From: JAWLDB01 sp041686915
GTDB taxonomy: Bacteria > Bacillota > UBA994 > UBA5500
NCBI GenBank assembly: GCA_041686915.1
Contig: JAWLDB010000036.1
Location: 1-17,698 of the forward strand
Reading direction: 5' to 3'
DNA: 17,698 nt
Below the pieces are notes generated by a model that had not been told where the DNA came from, ran no database searches, and saw only the letters and a list, made by a program, of their open reading frames with translations. A program made the position numbers and the translations under genes. Of the stretch, positions 14,874-17,698 are shown one piece after another (position 1 is the first letter of the stretch; each line of letters begins with the position of its first letter).

Positions 14874-15750
14874 GACCTGGAGCCACTTCAATAGTCAGGC
14901 CTTCAGCAGCATGATGCTAAACAGCTGGATGACGATTGCGTCAATCGGTACTGTGGCAGTTACCATGATTATCTTCGGCATTTTTATGTTGGTTGCCTCA
15001 AACCTCACAACCATGGCAGGCAATCTCGAGTCACAGGTGGAGATGTCCGTCTATCTGCAGGATGAGATTACTTCTGAAGAGGTTAGTGTTTTAGGGCAAC
15101 AGCTGATGGAGCTAGATGGAGTAGCATCAGTGGTGTACGTCAGCAAAGAAGAGGGCTTGCAACGCCTGAAAGAATGGTACGGAGAAAACAATGATTTCCT
15201 GGCTGGCCTGGAGATGGACAACCCTCTGCGCAATGCCTTTGAACTGCGCACCGAACAGCCTGAACAGGTGTTGGATGTTGCGCCGATTATTGAGACCTAT
15301 AACGGAGTGGCAGAAGTCGTCTACGGGCGTGGTGTGGTCGAGCAGCTCTTTTCGCTTACCCGGCTAGTGCGGCTCATTGCTATCGGCCTGATGCTCGGAC
15401 TGGCTTCGGCAGCGACCTTTATTATTGCCAACACAATTCGTATTACCGTTTTTGCCCGCAGGCGGGAAATCAACATCATGAAATATGTTGGAGCGACTGA
15501 CTGGTTCATCCGTTGGCCGTTTGTGATTGAGGGAATGGTGCTCGGGTTTATTGGGTCGTTAATCTCTGCTGGTTTGGTCAGTTGGCTCTATGGCCTGGCG
15601 GTGACCAATCTGCAGGTCTCAATGCCCTTCCTGCCTTTGGTTAAGCCCTGGCCGGTGCTACTCGTGATGAGTGGGTGGCTGCTGCTGCTCGGCATGACCA
15701 TAGGTGTTCTTGGCAGCGCGCTGTCCCTACGCCGTTTCCTCAAGGTCTAG
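14863..15750 (+). CDS. ftsX: Cell-division permease-like protein FtsX
   Basis: FtsX is the membrane partner of FtsE; it is not a transporter but activates a wall hydrolase through its extracellular domain. I start it at ATG 14863, 9 bases after AAGGGGGG, giving 295 residues; a longer frame from 14836 lacks an SD. The layout is as expected: short cytoplasmic N-terminus (MKIRTWSHFNSQAFSSM), first transmembrane helix (about 22-46), a large extracellular loop (about 50-160) with EMSVYLQDEIT and VSKEEGLQRLKEW, then three transmembrane helices (about 168-190, 220-245, 260-283) with the conserved cytoplasmic RRREINIMKYVGATDWFIRWPF. The neighbouring M23 hydrolase is the likely effector of its extracellular loop. 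Confidence 0.96.
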   Translation: MKIRTWSHFNSQAFSSMMLNSWMTIASIGTVAVTMIIFGIFMLVASNLTTMAGNLESQVEMSVYLQDEITSEEVSVLGQQLMELDGVASVVYVSKEEGLQRLKEWYGENNDFLAGLEMDNPLRNAFELRTEQPEQVLDVAPIIETYNGVAEVVYGRGVVEQLFSLTRLVRLIAIGLMLGLASAATFIIANTIRITVFARRREINIMKYVGATDWFIRWPFVIEGMVLGFIGSLISAGLVSWLYGLAVTNLQVSMPFLPLVKPWPVLLVMSGWLLLLGMTIGVLGSALSLRRFLKV

Positions 15751-15777
15751 GCTATTCCCGGTGAAGTGCATCTAGGA

Positions 15778-15814
15778 CGCGTGGCCTTACAAGCTGGCTA
15801 GCTGTGCCCACGCG
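15778..15814 (+). promoter_or_regulatory. Stem-loop in the leader of the M23 hydrolase gene
   Basis: CGCGTGG (15778-15784) pairs perfectly with CCACGCG (15808-15814), enclosing a smaller AGCT-GGCT-AGCT hairpin. There is no following T-tract, so it is not a standard terminator. It sits between ftsX and the M23 gene and could stabilise or separate mRNA segments. Confidence 0.45.
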
Positions 15815-15853
15815 GCTCATATATGTGATTACGCAAGAAAGGAGGGAGAGATA

Positions 15854-16999
15854 TTGAAGGGCATCAAGCGTGGGATCGTAGTTGCGCTAAGTCTGCTCAT
15901 CATCTTGTGCCTGTCATTACCAACTCTGGCTGATGATCTATCCAGCAGACAAAAGGAACTGGAAGCAATTCAGGAAAAGATGCGTCAGCTTGACCAACGT
16001 ATTGGCTCCTATGAGAAACAAGTGAAGTCCGTTGGCAGTGAGCTGAGCCGGCTGGATAAGGAAATTGACAACGCAGAGCGTCAATTAAACTATCTGGAAA
16101 ACAGATTGCAGACAACCCAGATGGAGATCGCTGCCGCTCAAGAAGACCTGGTCAAGGCGGAGGAAAACCTCAGCTTGCGTTCTGACATGCTTAAGACACG
16201 CATTCGTGCGCTTTACGAGCGTGGAAGTGTCAGCTACCTGGAGGTATTGCTCAACGCGCGCAGCTTCACAGACCTGATTAACCGCATGGGCTTGCTGAAA
16301 CGCGTGGTCAACCAGGACGTGGTTGTGGTTGAAACCATCAAGTCGGAGAAAGCGTTGATCGAAGAGCGGCAGGCTTACCTGCAGGAAAAGCAGGCAGAAA
16401 TGGGCCAGATCTACAGCGATACCGAACGGCAACGCGCCGTGAAAGTTTCCCGGCAAAGTGACAGGCAGAAGCTGCAGCAGAAGTTGCTGCGCGAGAAAGC
16501 GCAGGCTGAAGACGCTTATAACGACCTGGAAGAGACATCCCGTGAAATATCCAAGCTAATTGCCGAGATGCAGAAGCAGAACGGCGGCACGGTTATAGGA
16601 ACAGGCAAATACTTGTGGCCCACACCTGGATACACCAGGATTACTTCCAAGTACGGATGGCGTAGGCATCCTATCTTTGGCGGGAACAGCTTCCATGGCG
16701 GTGTAGACGTCGGCGCGCCGAGTGGGGCCAAGATTGTAGCAATGGACTCGGGCAAGGTATTATACTCCGGTTGGATGAGCGGCTATGGCCAGACGATTAT
16801 CCTTGACCACGGCAAAGGCGTATCTACTCTGTATGCGCATCAATCGGCGCTGTTGGTCAAAAACAACCAGACGGTCTATGCTGGTCAGCAGATTGGTAGA
16901 GTAGGCAGCACTGGTTGGAGCACAGGGCCACACCTGCACTTTGAGGTGCGTGTAAACGGCGAACGCGTCAACCCGTTGGAAGGATACGTAAAACCTTAG
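15854..16999 (+). CDS. Secreted coiled-coil M23 peptidoglycan endopeptidase (PcsB/CwlO/EnvC type)
   Basis: A 381-residue exported murein hydrolase or hydrolase activator that is the probable partner of FtsEX. TTG 15854 is the start: it lies about 8 bases after AAAGGAGGG and opens a signal peptide (KGIKRG, then a hydrophobic core, probable cleavage near TLA at 24-26). Residues 28-115 and about 155-240 are long coiled coils; between them is the PcsB/CwlO-like segment IRALYERGSVSYLEVLLNA (117-135). The C-terminal LytM/M23 domain (about 255-378) has a complete zinc site: His281 and Asp285 in FHGGVD, His329 in YAHQ, and His360/His362 in GPHLHFE. So, unlike the degenerate EnvC LytM domain, it is probably catalytically active itself. 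A strong terminator follows. Confidence 0.95.
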   Translation: MKGIKRGIVVALSLLIILCLSLPTLADDLSSRQKELEAIQEKMRQLDQRIGSYEKQVKSVGSELSRLDKEIDNAERQLNYLENRLQTTQMEIAAAQEDLVKAEENLSLRSDMLKTRIRALYERGSVSYLEVLLNARSFTDLINRMGLLKRVVNQDVVVVETIKSEKALIEERQAYLQEKQAEMGQIYSDTERQRAVKVSRQSDRQKLQQKLLREKAQAEDAYNDLEETSREISKLIAEMQKQNGGTVIGTGKYLWPTPGYTRITSKYGWRRHPIFGGNSFHGGVDVGAPSGAKIVAMDSGKVLYSGWMSGYGQTIILDHGKGVSTLYAHQSALLVKNNQTVYAGQQIGRVGSTGWSTGPHLHFEVRVNGERVNPLEGYVKP

Positions 17000-17007
17000 A
17001 TATGCAC

Positions 17008-17040
17008 AAAACTGGCTGGACTTGTTTCCAGCCAGTTTTT
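17008..17040 (+). terminator. Rho-independent terminator after the M23 gene
   Basis: AAAACTGGCTGG (17008-17019) pairs with CCAGCCAGTTTT (17028-17039) around an eight-base loop, followed by T. It ends the ftsE-ftsX-M23 transcript 9 bases after the stop codon; the A- and T-tracts would also allow weak reverse-strand function. Confidence 0.9.
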
Positions 17041-17094
17041 GCTTCTCTAGGGTGCAATGATGACGCTGGAGTGGTAGGCCTGCTGGCGGTATTA

Positions 17095-17100
17095 TATAAT
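17095..17100 (+). promoter_or_regulatory. Candidate -10 box for the downstream membrane protein gene
   Basis: A perfect TATAAT lies 35 bases before the ATG at 17136, between a terminator and a new gene. No good -35 box is visible at 16-18 bases upstream (TGGTAG at 17072-17077 is poor), so an activator or a weak promoter is possible. Confidence 0.45.
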
Positions 17101-17135
17101 GTTAATGATGTACTAGAACAAAGGAGGGAAGAGCA

Positions 17136-17698
17136 ATGCCGCAACTAGTGGAAATTGGCAAGTCATACTTCCTGTCTATGGCCTCCTTTCTGTTTCACCC
17201 GATCTTTTTGCTGGTCATGGTCTTAATCACTATCCAGTACCGGCGCGTTGCAAAGCTTGAGGCCTCCTTTTTTGGGCAAGCCCGTACCCCTCTGGTCAAG
17301 CAAGTGGCGATATCGCTGCTGTTTGGCACCTTCGGAGGTTTTATCGGTAGCCTGCTGCTCAGTGGAGTTGGGGTAGCCCTTTCTCCCACCTGGACTGTCT
17401 ACGTGCTGGTGCTGTCTTTCGGCCTAGCCATCTTCGTCAGTCCGCGTCTGATGTGCTTTGCCTACTCAGGGGGCTTGCTTTCACTCAGCAGCTTGTTGTT
17501 TGGCTGGCCGCGAATTGATGTACCATCTCTGTTGGGCTTAGTAGCTCTGCTGCACATGGTTGAGAGCATCCTGATGTTGATTAGCGGTCATTTGGGAGCA
17601 TCACCGGTGTGCGTGCAACACAAATCAGGCAAGTTGATTGGGGCCTATAGCTTGCAGAAGTTTTGGCCGGTCCCCTTGCTGGCACTCGTCTTTATGCC
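17136..17698 (+). CDS. Polytopic membrane protein, MinJ-like N-terminal half (3' end missing)
   Basis: The first 187 residues of a membrane protein cut by the window end. ATG 17136 follows AAGGAGGG at 7 bases. About six hydrophobic segments are visible (near 13-34, 56-80, 84-101, 104-123, 130-151, 177 onward). After the fifth comes a soluble loop with SGHLGASPVCVQHKSGK, then LIGAYSLQKFWPVPL. The LQKFWP signature and the position downstream of ftsEX resemble the Bacillota YvjD/MinJ-type PDZ membrane proteins, where MinJ links DivIVA to MinCD; the PDZ domain would lie beyond the window. In Bacillus an S41 protease (ctpB) gene usually lies in this neighbourhood; here none lies between it and the M23 gene. 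MinJ assignment is tentative because only the membrane part is visible. Confidence 0.75.
   Translation, partial: MPQLVEIGKSYFLSMASFLFHPIFLLVMVLITIQYRRVAKLEASFFGQARTPLVKQVAISLLFGTFGGFIGSLLLSGVGVALSPTWTVYVLVLSFGLAIFVSPRLMCFAYSGGLLSLSSLLFGWPRIDVPSLLGLVALLHMVESILMLISGHLGASPVCVQHKSGKLIGAYSLQKFWPVPLLALVFM

Overview
The window looks like a stretch of ordinary chromosome from a Gram-positive, low-to-mid GC bacterium (Bacillota), probably an anaerobic Clostridia/Peptococcaceae-type lineage. The reasons are strong AGGAGG-type ribosome binding sites, sigma-A-like promoters, an RNase J gene, CsaB (pyruvylation of secondary cell-wall polymers), an FtsE-FtsX-M23 hydrolase block, a two-subunit transketolase, and frequent GTG/TTG starts. 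No species is claimed. I see no tRNA, rRNA, CRISPR array, insertion sequence, phage gene or transposase.

Layout. (1) 1-3974: the 3' 90% of secA (5' end cut off by the window edge), a small unrecognised gene coupled to its stop codon, and prfB (release factor 2), which carries the classical autoregulatory +1 frameshift at an in-frame UGA. (2) 4038-9513: an exported small protein of unknown role, then a tightly packed cell-surface polymer operon: GT4 glycosyltransferase, GalE-like epimerase/dehydratase, a second glycosyltransferase (TuaH-like), CsaB pyruvyltransferase and a WecG/TagA/CpsF glycosyltransferase. Four of the five junctions overlap; the exception is the 12-nt gap before the first glycosyltransferase. 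A likely terminator follows. (3) 9620-11387: the two halves of a split transketolase. (4) 11423-12047: a PspC-domain membrane protein with its own good sigma-A promoter, ending at a strong bidirectional terminator shared with the convergent RNase J gene (12056-13714, minus strand). (5) 13715-14186: a 472-base divergent intergenic region with an RNase J promoter and short repeated motifs. (6) 14187-17698: ftsE, ftsX, a secreted coiled-coil/M23 endopeptidase of the PcsB/CwlO/EnvC type, a terminator, and the start of a polytopic membrane protein resembling the N-terminal half of MinJ-like PDZ proteins (cut by the window end).

How the genes fit together. The window is mostly envelope biogenesis: Sec export (secA), assembly and pyruvylation of a secondary wall polymer (4545-9513), septal/peptidoglycan remodelling controlled by FtsEX (14187-16999), and a membrane-stress-type PspC protein. 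RF2, transketolase and RNase J are housekeeping genes.

I did not find a convincing undescribed system. The observations most worth a second look are a Gln-to-Ala change at an active-site position of the WecG/TagA enzyme, an SD-preceded small ORF that overlaps the prfB start and frameshift site in the third frame, the unrecognised secA-coupled gene, and the exported protein next to the csaB cluster.
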